A stretch of DNA of 64,000 nt from Cellulomonas wangsupingiae (GTDB lineage: Bacteria > Actinomycetota > Actinomycetes > Actinomycetales > Cellulomonadaceae): assembly GCF_024508275.1 (NCBI RefSeq), contig NZ_CP101989.1:1922001-1986000 (forward strand), given 5' to 3'. A program made the translations under genes and the position numbers. Shown piece by piece: positions 18,536 through 26,310 of the stretch; within the stretch, counting starts at the first letter, position 1; every line of letters begins with the position of its first letter. A model generated the notes under the pieces. That model searched no databases. It saw nothing but the letters and a program-made list of their open reading frames with translations, and was not told the origin of the DNA.

Positions 18536-19329
18536 GCCCCTGAGCCTACGGGTGGGCGCAGGTCCCAGCAGGTCAGGAGGGTGTCGTCGGGCGCGCGCAG
18601 CAGGTGGCGCAGGCGTGCGGGCCGGGGTGGGTCGAGCGGGCCGGCACCCGCGGCGGCGCGCGGCGCCGCGCCGGCCAGCAGCAGCGGGGAGGTCGTCAGG
18701 CACAGCTCGTCGACGAGGTCGGCCGCCAGCAGGTCCGCCAGCAGGCGCGGGCCGCCCTCGGCCTGCACGTGGCCGAGGCCGCGGGCGGCCAGGACGTCCA
18801 GCGCGGCCGCCAGGTCGGGGGAGCCCGGGTCGTCGTCGCGCGGCACGGCGACCACCCGGTCGGCGGGCAGCTGGGCGCGGGCGCGCTCGGCGCCCGCGGC
18901 CCCCGTGACGACGACGACGTCCAGCGCCCCGTGGAGCACCTCCCGGGGGACGTGTCCGCGCCGCGTGACGATCGCCAGGACGAGCGCGGGCGCCCGGCCG
19001 GCGGCCGCACGCGCACCGCGCAGGTGGTCGACCACGGGCAGCTCGCGGTAGCCCTCGGCCCGCACGGTCCCGGCGCCGACGAGCACGACGTCGGCGAGCG
19101 CGCGCAGCACCGCGAAGACGCGGCGGTCGGCCGGCGTGCCGAGCGAGCCCGACCGGCCGTCGGGCCCACAGGCCGCGCCGTCGACGCTCGCGACCATGGT
19201 GGCCGTCACGTGCCGTGCCGGACGACCGCGCCCGAGGAGCGCGACGAGGTCGGGCTCGCCGGGGAGATGCCGGAAGGTCCGCGGCACGCCGGGGAGCAGC
19301 AGGTCGAGGGGCGGCGCGTCGGTCGGCAC
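18532..19329 (-). CDS. RibD C-terminal domain (pyrimidine/dihydrofolate reductase-like) protein
   Basis: 265 residues of the DHFR-like reductase fold found in the C-terminal half of RibD. Motifs: ATMVASVDGAACGPDGRSGSL (substrate loop), LADVVLVGAGTVRAEGYREL (NADPH-binding Gly-x-Gly-Thr) and LGHVQAEGGPRLLADLLAADLVDELCL (the EGG-P motif). Stand-alone proteins of this type in actinobacteria are annotated as pyrimidine reductase family. The RibD deaminase domain is absent. Its substrate is uncertain; it may serve flavin synthesis or another NADPH-dependent reduction. Confidence 0.85.
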   Translation of the reverse strand: MPTDAPPLDLLLPGVPRTFRHLPGEPDLVALLGRGRPARHVTATMVASVDGAACGPDGRSGSLGTPADRRVFAVLRALADVVLVGAGTVRAEGYRELPVVDHLRGARAAAGRAPALVLAIVTRRGHVPREVLHGALDVVVVTGAAGAERARAQLPADRVVAVPRDDDPGSPDLAAALDVLAARGLGHVQAEGGPRLLADLLAADLVDELCLTTSPLLLAGAAPRAAAGAGPLDPPRPARLRHLLRAPDDTLLTCWDLRPPVGSGA

Positions 19330-19375
19330 GTCCCCAGGCTAGGGCGGGGCGGGGTGCGAGCCCGCACGCGCCCGG

Positions 19376-20062
19376 TCACGTGCGGCCGATGCCCCAGCGC
19401 TGCTCCAGGAGGCGGCTGCCGTGAGCGGTGACGTCGAGGCCGCGCCCCGAGCGGTGCCGCACGACCCACCCGGCGGCGAGGAACCGCGCGCCGACCGCGG
19501 CGCCGAGCGCCCCCGCGAGGTGCGGCCTGCGTTCCGTCCAGTCGAGGCACGCCCGGGTCGTGGGGCGGCGTGCCCGCGCGGCGCCGTCGACGTCGACCCC
19601 GAGGCCTCGCAGGCCGTCGGCACCCGAGGGGGCCAGGGCGAGCTGGTCGGGCCCGACGAGCCACCCGGCCTGCACCCACGCGTCGGTGAGCGCCACGCCC
19701 AGCCGGCCCGCGAGGTGGTCGTAGCAGAGTCGCGCCGCGGCGAGGTGCTCCGCCTGGCGGGAGCGTCGCAGGCCGGCGACGGGCAGGGGCGACGCGATCG
19801 CACCGAGCGCCTCGAGCGCGCTCGCGACCTCGGGTCCGGCGAGCGCGTAGTACCGGTGCCGCCCGTGCGCCTCGGCGGTGACCAGACCCGTCTCGACGAG
19901 CACGGCGAGGTGCTCGGAGGCCGTCGAGGGGCGCACCCCGGCGGCGGCAGCGAGCTCGCCGGCGGGACGGCGCGCGCCGTCCAGCAGCAGGTTGACCATG
20001 ACGGATCGCGCCGGCGCGCCCAGCGCCCGCCCGAGCGACGTCAGGTCACGGTCCCGGCCCAC
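19376..20062 (-). CDS. ArsR/SmtB-type winged-helix regulator
   Basis: 228 residues. The N-terminal 90 are an ArsR-type helix-turn-helix: LGRALGAPARSVMVNLLLDG, RPAGELAAAAGVRPSTASEH, LAVLVETGLVTAEAHGRHRY. A longer C-terminal part (LCYDHLAGRLGVALTDAWVQ) is typical of the subfamily that lacks the metal-binding cysteines of SmtB; no CxC metal motif is seen on the recognition helix. The GTG start has TAGGTT 6 nt upstream on the minus strand (leaderless). It is divergent from osmC across a 64-bp gap containing a 10-bp inverted repeat, so it probably controls osmC and itself. Confidence 0.85.
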   Translation of the reverse strand: MGRDRDLTSLGRALGAPARSVMVNLLLDGARRPAGELAAAAGVRPSTASEHLAVLVETGLVTAEAHGRHRYYALAGPEVASALEALGAIASPLPVAGLRRSRQAEHLAAARLCYDHLAGRLGVALTDAWVQAGWLVGPDQLALAPSGADGLRGLGVDVDGAARARRPTTRACLDWTERRPHLAGALGAAVGARFLAAGWVVRHRSGRGLDVTAHGSRLLEQRWGIGRT

Positions 20063-20068
20063 GAGGGG

Positions 20069-20120
20069 AACCTACGTCACGGACGTCTCGGGCAGCACCG
20101 AGACGTCACGGTCCTAGCGT
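20069..20120. promoter_or_regulatory. Divergent arsR/osmC promoters with inverted repeat
   Basis: GACGTCTCGG (20082-20091) and CCGAGACGTC (20098-20107) are exact 10-bp arms separated by 6 nt. TAGCGT (20115-20120) lies 6 nt before the osmC ATG. AACCTA (20069-20074) is the reversed -10 of the regulator gene. ACGTCACGG also occurs directly repeated on both sides. One bound dimer here would block both leaderless promoters. Confidence 0.65.
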
Positions 20121-20126
20121 CGCGGC

Positions 20127-20582
20127 ATGAGCGATCACACCTACAGCACCCACCTGCGGTGGGAGGGGTCGACCGGCGCGGGCGTCGCCGGCTACGCCCG
20201 GGAGCACGTCGCGGCGGCGCCGCCGGCCGGGGAGGTGCCGCTGAGCGCCGACCCGGCCTTCCGGGGGACCGCCGGGCGGCTCAACCCCGAGCAGCTCGTC
20301 GTCATGGCTGCCTCGTCGTGCCAGCTGCTCTCGTTCCTGGCCGTCGCGGCGCGTGCCGGCGTCGACGTGCTGGCGTACGTCGACGACGCGACGAGCCACC
20401 TCGACCTGGCCGCCGCCCCGCCCCGCCTCGCCACGGTCCGCCTCGCGACGACCGTGACGGTCGCCGCGGGGACCGACGCGGCCCGGGTCCGTCACCTCGC
20501 CGAGCGGGCGCATCGCGAGTGCTTCGTGGCCGCCAGCCTCGCCGTCCCCGTCGAGGTCACGACACGGGTGCGGTACGCATGA
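20127..20582 (+). CDS. OsmC family peroxidase-like protein
   Basis: 151 residues. OsmC/Ohr proteins reduce organic hydroperoxides with a two-cysteine mechanism. The first Cys is in NPEQLVVMAASSCQLLSFLA and the second in HRECFVAASLAVPVEV, at the positions expected for the family. The N-terminus MSDHTYSTHLRWEG is typical of the YhfA/OsmC branch rather than Ohr. The divergent ArsR-type gene is a plausible regulator. The stop overlaps the next start by 4 bp (ATGA). A role in peroxide or thiol stress is family-based. Confidence 0.88.
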   Translation: MSDHTYSTHLRWEGSTGAGVAGYAREHVAAAPPAGEVPLSADPAFRGTAGRLNPEQLVVMAASSCQLLSFLAVAARAGVDVLAYVDDATSHLDLAAAPPRLATVRLATTVTVAAGTDAARVRHLAERAHRECFVAASLAVPVEVTTRVRYA

Positions 20583-20989
20583 GCGGCCGCTCGCAGGACC
20601 TCGAGGTGGTGCTGCCGGCGCGGCGCGACGCGTGGGCAGAGCTCGGTGAGGTGCTCGGCCTCGCCGGCGTCTGCCTCGAGGGCGGGGGTGTCGTCACGCA
20701 CGCCGGTGCGGCGGTCGCCCACTACCTCGTGGACGACGGGCCGCTGGCGCTGCGTGCGCTCGCCCGTGCGGGGTTCGACGCCGTCACGGTCCGCGACGTC
20801 GTGACGACGCGGGTGTCCCAGGGGGTGCCGGGAAGCCTGGGTGCCCTGGCGCGGCGCCTCGCCGAGGCCGGCGTGGACGTCGCGGTCCAGTACAGCGACC
20901 ACGCCGGCAACCTCGTGCTGGTCGTGGCGGACGAGGACCTCGAGCGGTGCCGCCGGGTCCTGACCGCGGACGGCACGACCGTCGTCTGA
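20579..20989 (+). CDS. ACT-domain-like protein
   Basis: 136 residues, translationally coupled to osmC. Two ACT-like halves: QDLEVVLPARRDAWAELGEV with the following VCLEGGGVVTH, and VVTTRVSQGVPGSLGALARR followed by VDVAVQYSDHAGNLVLVVAD. The second half has the beta-alpha-beta turn and Gly typical of amino-acid-sensing ACT domains (V-P-G-x-L). A ligand-binding or regulatory role is family inference. No catalytic domain is attached. Confidence 0.7.
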   Translation: MSGRSQDLEVVLPARRDAWAELGEVLGLAGVCLEGGGVVTHAGAAVAHYLVDDGPLALRALARAGFDAVTVRDVVTTRVSQGVPGSLGALARRLAEAGVDVAVQYSDHAGNLVLVVADEDLERCRRVLTADGTTVV

Positions 20990-21102
20990 CGCCCGGACCG
21001 CGCCGGTGCGCCCTGCACCGCCTACCGTGGGCTGGACGTGGCCGCCGCGCGGGGCACGCGCCGAGCAGGGCGCGGGGGACGGTCCGACGAGGGGGTCCGG
21101 GC

Positions 21103-21816
21103 ATGGCGACGTCCCCACGGGGGATGACGACGACCGCGCTGCTGCTCCTGACCGCCGCCGCCGGGGTCGGGGACGCCGTCGGCTACCTCGCGCTCGGCTC
21201 CGTCTTCACCGGCAACATGACCGGCAACGTGCTGTTCCTGGGCTTCGCGCTCGTGGGGGAGCCGCACGTCCCGCTGCTCGGCACGGTGGTCGCGCTCGGC
21301 GCGTTCGTCGTCGGTGCGGTGGTCGCCGGTCGCGCCGTCCCGCGCTCCACGGCGTCCGTCGTGCCGCGGGCCACGCTCGGTGCCCTCGTCGTCGTCACGG
21401 CTGCCGGTGCCGTGCTCTGCGCGGTGTGGCTCGCGCGGCCGGACCCCGGCCGTCCCGCGCTGCTGGTGGTCACCGGTGTGCTCGCCGCGCTGTCGGGCGC
21501 GCAGGCGGCAGCCGTCAGACCGGTCGGCAACGCGGACATCACCACCGTCGTGGTGACCAGCACCCTGGTCAACCTCGCTCGGGACGGACGCCCGGCCGGA
21601 AGGGCGGCGCGACTGGCACGGGCCGACCGTGTGCTCGCCGTGCTCGCCGTCGCGGCGGGTGCGGCGCTCGGAGCAGTTCTCGTCCGCGGGGTGTCGACGT
21701 CCGCGGCGCTCGCGGCCGTCGTCGTGCTGCGGGCGGCGGCTGTCGCGTCGTTGCTGGCGGCGCGACGGCGCCAGCAGCGGCAGGCTGCGACCGAGGGGCG
21801 TGCGTCGACGACGTGA
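21103..21816 (+). CDS. DUF1275 (YoaK-like) membrane protein
   Basis: 237 residues with about six hydrophobic segments. The signature GDAVGYLALGSVFTGNMTGN near residue 25 is the hallmark of the DUF1275/YoaK family. Further features are the alternating hydrophobic helices to residue 220 and a basic C-terminus. Function is unknown in the family. The ATG at 21103 was chosen over an upstream opening at 20947 because the family begins close to this point. It converges on the sirohaem synthase gene 17 bp away. Confidence 0.82.
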   Translation: MATSPRGMTTTALLLLTAAAGVGDAVGYLALGSVFTGNMTGNVLFLGFALVGEPHVPLLGTVVALGAFVVGAVVAGRAVPRSTASVVPRATLGALVVVTAAGAVLCAVWLARPDPGRPALLVVTGVLAALSGAQAAAVRPVGNADITTVVVTSTLVNLARDGRPAGRAARLARADRVLAVLAVAAGAALGAVLVRGVSTSAALAAVVVLRAAAVASLLAARRRQQRQAATEGRASTT

Positions 21817-21832
21817 GGGGACGGCCCGGCGG

Positions 21833-23053
21833 TCAGGCCGTGGTCGCGACGTCCGTCCCCACGGCGAGCGTGGCGGGCAGGCTCGCGACGCCGCCCACCA
21901 CCACGACCGCGGGGTTGCGCACCCCGACCTCCAGCGCACGGAGCGCGATGTCGCCCACCGTCGCCAGCGTGGTGCGCTGCGTCGGCAGGGTGCCGTCCTC
22001 GACGACCGCGGCGGGGGTCGCCGGGTCGAGCCCGTGCGCCACGAGACGGGCCATGTGCTCGCCGAGGCGGCCCACGCCCATGAGCAGGACGAGCGTGCCG
22101 CGCAGGCGTGCCAGCGTCTGCCAGTCGGTCTCGGCGTCGTGCGCGGAGACGATCGTGACCTGGCGGGCGACGTCGCGGTGCGTGACGGGGATGCCGGCCG
22201 CGCCGGGCACCGCGATCGCGCTGGTCACGCCGGGCACGACGTCGACCGCCACGCCCGCGGCACGGCAGGCGGCGACCTCCTCGCCGCCGCGGCCGAGGAC
22301 GAAGGGGTCCCCGCCCTTGAGTCGCACGACGCGCTGCCCGGCACGGGCGCGCTCGACGAGGAGCCGGTTGATCTCGTCCTGCGTCAGGGTGTGCGCGTGC
22401 GGTGCCTTGCCGGCCTCGACCACCTCGACGCCCGGCTCGAGCTCGTCGAGCAGCGCCCGAGGTGCGAGCCGGTCGACGACCACGACGTCCGCCTCGGCGA
22501 GCGCGCGGCGGCCGCGCGTCGTGATCAGCCCGGGGTCGCCGGGCCCGCCACCCACGAGCGTGACCCGGCCGGCGCCCGCACGACGACGGCGCAGCGGCAG
22601 CACGCCGGTGTCGAGCTGGACCTGCAGCGCCGACCGCAGCGCGAGGGCGCGGCGGGGGTCGCCGCCCGCGGTGACGGTCACGAGGACGTCCCCGGCGCGG
22701 GCGACGGCCGGGGTCCACGCGGACGACCGGGCGGCGTCGTCGGCGCGTACGCACCACGTGCGGGTCGCCTCGGCGTCGGCTGCGACGGTGTCGTCGGTGC
22801 GGCGCTCGCCGGTCGCGGTGTGGACGAGCCAGGCGCCGTCGAGGTCACCGGCGGCGTACTCGCGGGCGCGCCACGTGACGGCCGACGCCGCCGCCAGCTC
22901 GGCCAGCTCCTCGCACAGGGCCGGGGCGACGACGTGCACGTCCGCGCCGTCCGCGAGCAGGTGGCGGGCGCGGCGTGCCGCGACGGGCCCGCCGCCGACC
23001 ACGACGACCCGGCGGCCGGTCACGTCGAGGAGCAGGGGGTGGCGCGCGCTCAT
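21833..23053 (-). CDS. cysG: Sirohaem synthase: precorrin-2 dehydrogenase fused to uroporphyrinogen-III C-methyltransferase
   Basis: 406 residues. N-terminal NAD-binding domain LLLDVTGRRVVVVGGGPVAA (precorrin-2 dehydrogenase/ferrochelatase-type, residues 1-150). C-terminal SAM-dependent methyltransferase from about 160: VTLVGGGPGDPGLITTRGRR, VVRLKGGDPFVLGRGGEE and PGVTSAIAVPGAAGIPVTHR. It makes precorrin-2 and sirohydrochlorin for the sirohaem of SirA encoded in the same operon. Whether this N-domain also inserts iron is uncertain. It is the last gene of the sulfate operon, with a 4-bp overlap with cysN. Confidence 0.9.
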   Translation of the reverse strand: MSARHPLLLDVTGRRVVVVGGGPVAARRARHLLADGADVHVVAPALCEELAELAAASAVTWRAREYAAGDLDGAWLVHTATGERRTDDTVAADAEATRTWCVRADDAARSSAWTPAVARAGDVLVTVTAGGDPRRALALRSALQVQLDTGVLPLRRRRAGAGRVTLVGGGPGDPGLITTRGRRALAEADVVVVDRLAPRALLDELEPGVEVVEAGKAPHAHTLTQDEINRLLVERARAGQRVVRLKGGDPFVLGRGGEEVAACRAAGVAVDVVPGVTSAIAVPGAAGIPVTHRDVARQVTIVSAHDAETDWQTLARLRGTLVLLMGVGRLGEHMARLVAHGLDPATPAAVVEDGTLPTQRTTLATVGDIALRALEVGVRNPAVVVVGGVASLPATLAVGTDVATTA

Positions 23054-24498
23054 ATCCCGGCCCCTGCGAGCCAGTCGTCGTCGGCGCGCACCGGCGCGAG
23101 CCGGTCCAGGAGGGTCGGGCCGATGAGGCCCGCCGCCAGGGTGCTGCCGTCGGCCGGGTCGACCACGAGGAAGCCGCCCGTGCGGCGGTGGGTCGCGTAG
23201 TCGTCGAGGACGACGGGCTCGGCGAGCCGCAGCCGCACGCGGCCGATCGCGTTGAGGCCGAGCGAGCGGGGCGCCGCCTCGGCGGACGTGTCGGTCGCGT
23301 CGATCGTGTGCCGCGTGTCGACCGCGTCCCACTGCTCGACCGTGAGGGTGTCGACGTCCAGGCGCGCGTCCACCTCCCGCAGCAGCCCGCGGACCGTGCG
23401 GGTGCCGACGCGCACGAGCACGCGGGCGCCCGGTACGGAGCGCCGCTCGGTGAGCCAGCAGACCGTCCCGACGAGGTCCTGCCCGGTGGCGACCTGCTCG
23501 TCCGCCGGCACCAGCACGTCGCCGCGGGCGACGTCGAGGTCGTCGGCCAGCCGCACGGTGACCGAGCGCGGTGCGTCGGCCGCGGCGAGCGGTCCGTCGA
23601 ACGTGTCGAGGCCGACGACGCGGCTGGTGCGGCCCGACGGCAGCACGCGCACGTCGTCCCCGACCCGCACGACGCCCGAGGCCACCTTGCCGGCGTAGCC
23701 CCGGTAGTCGGGGTGCTCGGGGGTGCGGGGCCGGATGACGTACTGCACCGGCAGGCGCAGCGGCTCGACGGCCGCGTCGCGGGCCACGGGCACGGACTCC
23801 AGCAGCTCGAGCAGCGTCGGGCCGTCGTACCAGGGGGTGCGTCCGGACCGCTCGACGACGTTGTCCCCGTCGAGCGCCGACAGCGGGACGGCGTGCACCG
23901 TCGGCAGCCCGAGCACGCGCGCGTAGTCGGCGAACTGCGTGGCGATCGACCGGAACGTGCTCTCGTCGAAGTCGACGAGGTCCATCTTGTTGACCGCCAG
24001 CACGACGTGCGGGACGCGCAGCAGCGCCGTCAGCGCGGCGTGCCGCCGGGTCTGCTCGAGCACCCCCTTGCGCGCGTCCACCAGGACGATCGCGAGCTCC
24101 GCGGTGGACGCCCCGGTCACCATGTTGCGGGTGTACTGGACGTGCCCGGGGGTGTCGGCCAGCACGAACGCGCGCCGCGCGGTCGAGAAGTACCGGTACG
24201 CGACGTCGATCGTGATGCCCTGCTCGCGCTCGGCCCGCAGTCCGTCGGTGAGCAGCGCCAGGTCGACGCCGGACCCCTCGCCGCCCCGCGCGGCGGTCGC
24301 CCGCTCGACGGCCGACAGCTGGTCGGCGAGGACCGACTTCGTGTCGTAGAGCAGGCGACCGATGAGGGTGCTCTTGCCGTCGTCGACGGAGCCGGCGGTC
24401 GCCAGGCGCAGCAGGTCGCGCCGCGTGTGGTCGCCGGGCGTGCCCGCGGGTGCGGCCGGTGCCTGCCGGGTGAGTCCGGCGGGTGTGTGCGTGCCCAT
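23050..24498 (-). CDS. cysN: Sulfate adenylyltransferase subunit 1 (GTPase)
   Basis: 482 residues. EF-Tu-like GTPase that drives ATP sulfurylase. G1 is AGSVDDGKSTLIGRLLYDTK, G3 ADTPGHVQYTRNM and G4 VLAVNKMDLVDFDE; two beta-barrel domains follow to the C-terminus. There is no APS kinase (CysC) domain, so sulfate is assimilated through APS directly, matching the APS-type CysH in the operon. The start ATG shares its A with the cysD stop (TGATG). Confidence 0.96.
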   Translation of the reverse strand: MGTHTPAGLTRQAPAAPAGTPGDHTRRDLLRLATAGSVDDGKSTLIGRLLYDTKSVLADQLSAVERATAARGGEGSGVDLALLTDGLRAEREQGITIDVAYRYFSTARRAFVLADTPGHVQYTRNMVTGASTAELAIVLVDARKGVLEQTRRHAALTALLRVPHVVLAVNKMDLVDFDESTFRSIATQFADYARVLGLPTVHAVPLSALDGDNVVERSGRTPWYDGPTLLELLESVPVARDAAVEPLRLPVQYVIRPRTPEHPDYRGYAGKVASGVVRVGDDVRVLPSGRTSRVVGLDTFDGPLAAADAPRSVTVRLADDLDVARGDVLVPADEQVATGQDLVGTVCWLTERRSVPGARVLVRVGTRTVRGLLREVDARLDVDTLTVEQWDAVDTRHTIDATDTSAEAAPRSLGLNAIGRVRLRLAEPVVLDDYATHRRTGGFLVVDPADGSTLAAGLIGPTLLDRLAPVRADDDWLAGAGI

Positions 24499-25439
24499 CA
24501 GAAGTACCCCTCGCGCTTGCGGTCCTCCATGGCGGCCTCGGAGGCCCGGTCGTCCGCTCGCGTCGCGCCGCGCTCGGTCAGCCGGCTCGCGGCGACCTCG
24601 GCGATGACGTCCGCGACGTCACCGGCCGTCGAGTCGACGGCGCCGGTGCAGCTCATGTCGCCGACGGTGCGGTAGCGCACCCGGCGGCGACGGACCTGCT
24701 CGTCCGGACGCGGGCCGCCCCAGCTGCCCGCCGTCAGCCACATCCCGTCGCGGGCGAAGACGTCGCGCTCGTGGGTGAAGTAGATCGCGGGCAGCTCGAT
24801 GCGCTCGCGCTCGATGTACCGCCACACGTCGAGCTCGGTCCAGTTCGACAGCGGGAACACGCGCACGTGCTCGCCGGGCCGGTGGCGGCCGTTGTACAGG
24901 TCCCACAGCTCGGGGCGCTGCCTGCGCGGGTCCCACTGCCCGAACTCGTCGCGCAGCGAGAACATCCGCTCCTTGGCGCGGGCCTTCTCCTCGTCGCGCC
25001 GGCCGCCGCCGAACACGGCGTCGAAACGGTGGGCGGTGATCGCGTCGAGCAGCGGGACGGTCTGCAGCGGGTTGCGCGACCCGCCCGGCAGCTCGACGAC
25101 CCGGCCGTCGTCGATGGCCTCCTGGACGCTCGCGACGACGAGGCGCAGGCCCAGGTCGGCGACCACGCGGTCGCGGTACTCGATCACCTCGGGGAAGTTG
25201 TGGCCGGTGTCCACGTGCATGACGGGGAACGGCACCGGGGCGGGCCAGAACGCCTTGCGGGCGAGGTGCAGCATGACGATCGAGTCCTTGCCGCCGGAGA
25301 ACAGCAGCACCGGCCGCTCGAACTCGCCGGCGACCTCGCGCATCACGTGGATGCCCTCGGACTCCAGCGCGTCGAGCTGCGTCAGGCGCGCCGGTCCCGC
25401 GGCGGTCGCCGGGGTGTCGGTGGGGAGCGTCGTGGTCAT
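24498..25439 (-). CDS. cysD: Sulfate adenylyltransferase subunit 2
   Basis: 313 residues. PP-loop enzyme forming APS from ATP and sulfate with CysN. The PP-loop is RPVLLFSGGKDSIVMLHLAR, followed by FPVMHVDTGHNFPEVIEYRD and FGGGRRDEEKARAKERMFSL. WTELDVWRYIERERIELP is the typical C-terminal region. The ATG at 25439 (MTTTLPT) was chosen because it overlaps the cysH stop as ATGA; an ATG five codons upstream is possible but breaks the coupling pattern. Confidence 0.96.
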   Translation of the reverse strand: MTTTLPTDTPATAAGPARLTQLDALESEGIHVMREVAGEFERPVLLFSGGKDSIVMLHLARKAFWPAPVPFPVMHVDTGHNFPEVIEYRDRVVADLGLRLVVASVQEAIDDGRVVELPGGSRNPLQTVPLLDAITAHRFDAVFGGGRRDEEKARAKERMFSLRDEFGQWDPRRQRPELWDLYNGRHRPGEHVRVFPLSNWTELDVWRYIERERIELPAIYFTHERDVFARDGMWLTAGSWGGPRPDEQVRRRRVRYRTVGDMSCTGAVDSTAGDVADVIAEVAASRLTERGATRADDRASEAAMEDRKREGYF

Positions 25440-26155
25440 GTGTGCAGCCCGCATTCCGTCTTGTTCGTCCCTGCCCAGCGCCCGGCGCGCGGGTCCTCAC
25501 CCGGTGCGACCGCCCGCGTGCACGGTGCGCAGCCGATCGACGCGTACCCGAGCTCGCGCAGCGGGTTGAGCACCACGTGGTGCTCCGCGACGTACGCGTC
25601 CACGTCGTCGCGCGTCCACGCGGCCAGCGGGTTGAGCTTGACCTTCGACCGCTTGGCGTCCCACCCGACCACCGCGATGTCGGTGCGCGTCGGGGCGTCC
25701 TCCCGGCGCATGCCCGTGACCCACGCCGTGTACGGCGCGAGCGCCCGCTCGAGCGGCTCGACCTTGCGCAGGGCGCAGCACAGGTTCGGATCCCGCTCGT
25801 GCAGCCGCGGTCCGTGCTCGGCGTCCTGCTCGGCGACGGTGCGCAGCGGAAGCACCGTGCGCAGCCGGACGTCGGTGAAGTCCGCGTAGTAGTCCCGCGT
25901 GCCGATCGTCTCGGCGAAGTGGTAGCCGGTGTCGAGGAACACGACGTCGATGCCCGGTGCCGCCTTCGCGGCGAGGTCGACCAGCACCTCGTCGCCCATG
26001 GACGACGCGAGCACCAGGTCCGTGCCGAAGACGTCGCGCGCCCAGCGCAGCACGTCGGCCGGGTGGGAGCCCTCGAGGTCGCGTCCCGCCTGCTCGGCGA
26101 GCGCGCGCAGCCGGTCGGGGGACAGGTCGGCCACGGCCGGGGTGAGCGTGCTCAC
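25436..26155 (-). CDS. cysH: Phosphoadenylyl/adenylyl-sulfate reductase, [4Fe-4S] APS type
   Basis: 239 residues from a GTG that overlaps the small zinc-ribbon gene by 4 bp. It reduces APS to sulfite and AMP. The four iron-sulfur cysteines of the APS-reducing branch are present as Cys-Cys in DPNLCCALRKVEPLE and Cys-x2-Cys in YASIGCAPCTRAV, and the catalytic Cys is in the terminal KTECGLHT. Substrate motifs include LASSMGDEVLVDL and FLDTGYHFAETIGTRD. The absence of cysC agrees with APS rather than PAPS as substrate. Confidence 0.95.
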   Translation of the reverse strand: MSTLTPAVADLSPDRLRALAEQAGRDLEGSHPADVLRWARDVFGTDLVLASSMGDEVLVDLAAKAAPGIDVVFLDTGYHFAETIGTRDYYADFTDVRLRTVLPLRTVAEQDAEHGPRLHERDPNLCCALRKVEPLERALAPYTAWVTGMRREDAPTRTDIAVVGWDAKRSKVKLNPLAAWTRDDVDAYVAEHHVVLNPLRELGYASIGCAPCTRAVAPGEDPRAGRWAGTNKTECGLHT

Positions 26156-26310
26156 GGCGCACCGACCAGGCCGATGAAGCGCAGCGCGAACGCACGCGCG
26201 CAGGTCCGGCACTCCCACTGCCCGTGCGTCTGGCCAGCCGGCCACAGGTCCTCGCCGGCGCAGAACGGGCAGTAGTACGGCACGGCCCGCTGCGCGGAGC
26301 CCTCGCTCAT
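26152..26310 (-). CDS. Small zinc-ribbon protein inside the sulfate assimilation operon
   Basis: A 52-residue protein with two Cys-x2-Cys knuckles, in YYCPFCAGEDLWPAG and QWECRTCARAFALRF, the spacing of a rubredoxin/zinc-ribbon fold. It is joined to both neighbours by 4-bp overlaps (ATGA with sirA, GTGA with cysH), so it is translated as part of the operon and is not a chance frame. Its function is unknown; with a rubredoxin-like fold it could hold zinc or iron and help deliver electrons or assemble the iron-sulfur reductases on either side. No enzyme motif is present. Confidence 0.85.
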   Translation of the reverse strand: MSEGSAQRAVPYYCPFCAGEDLWPAGQTHGQWECRTCARAFALRFIGLVGAP

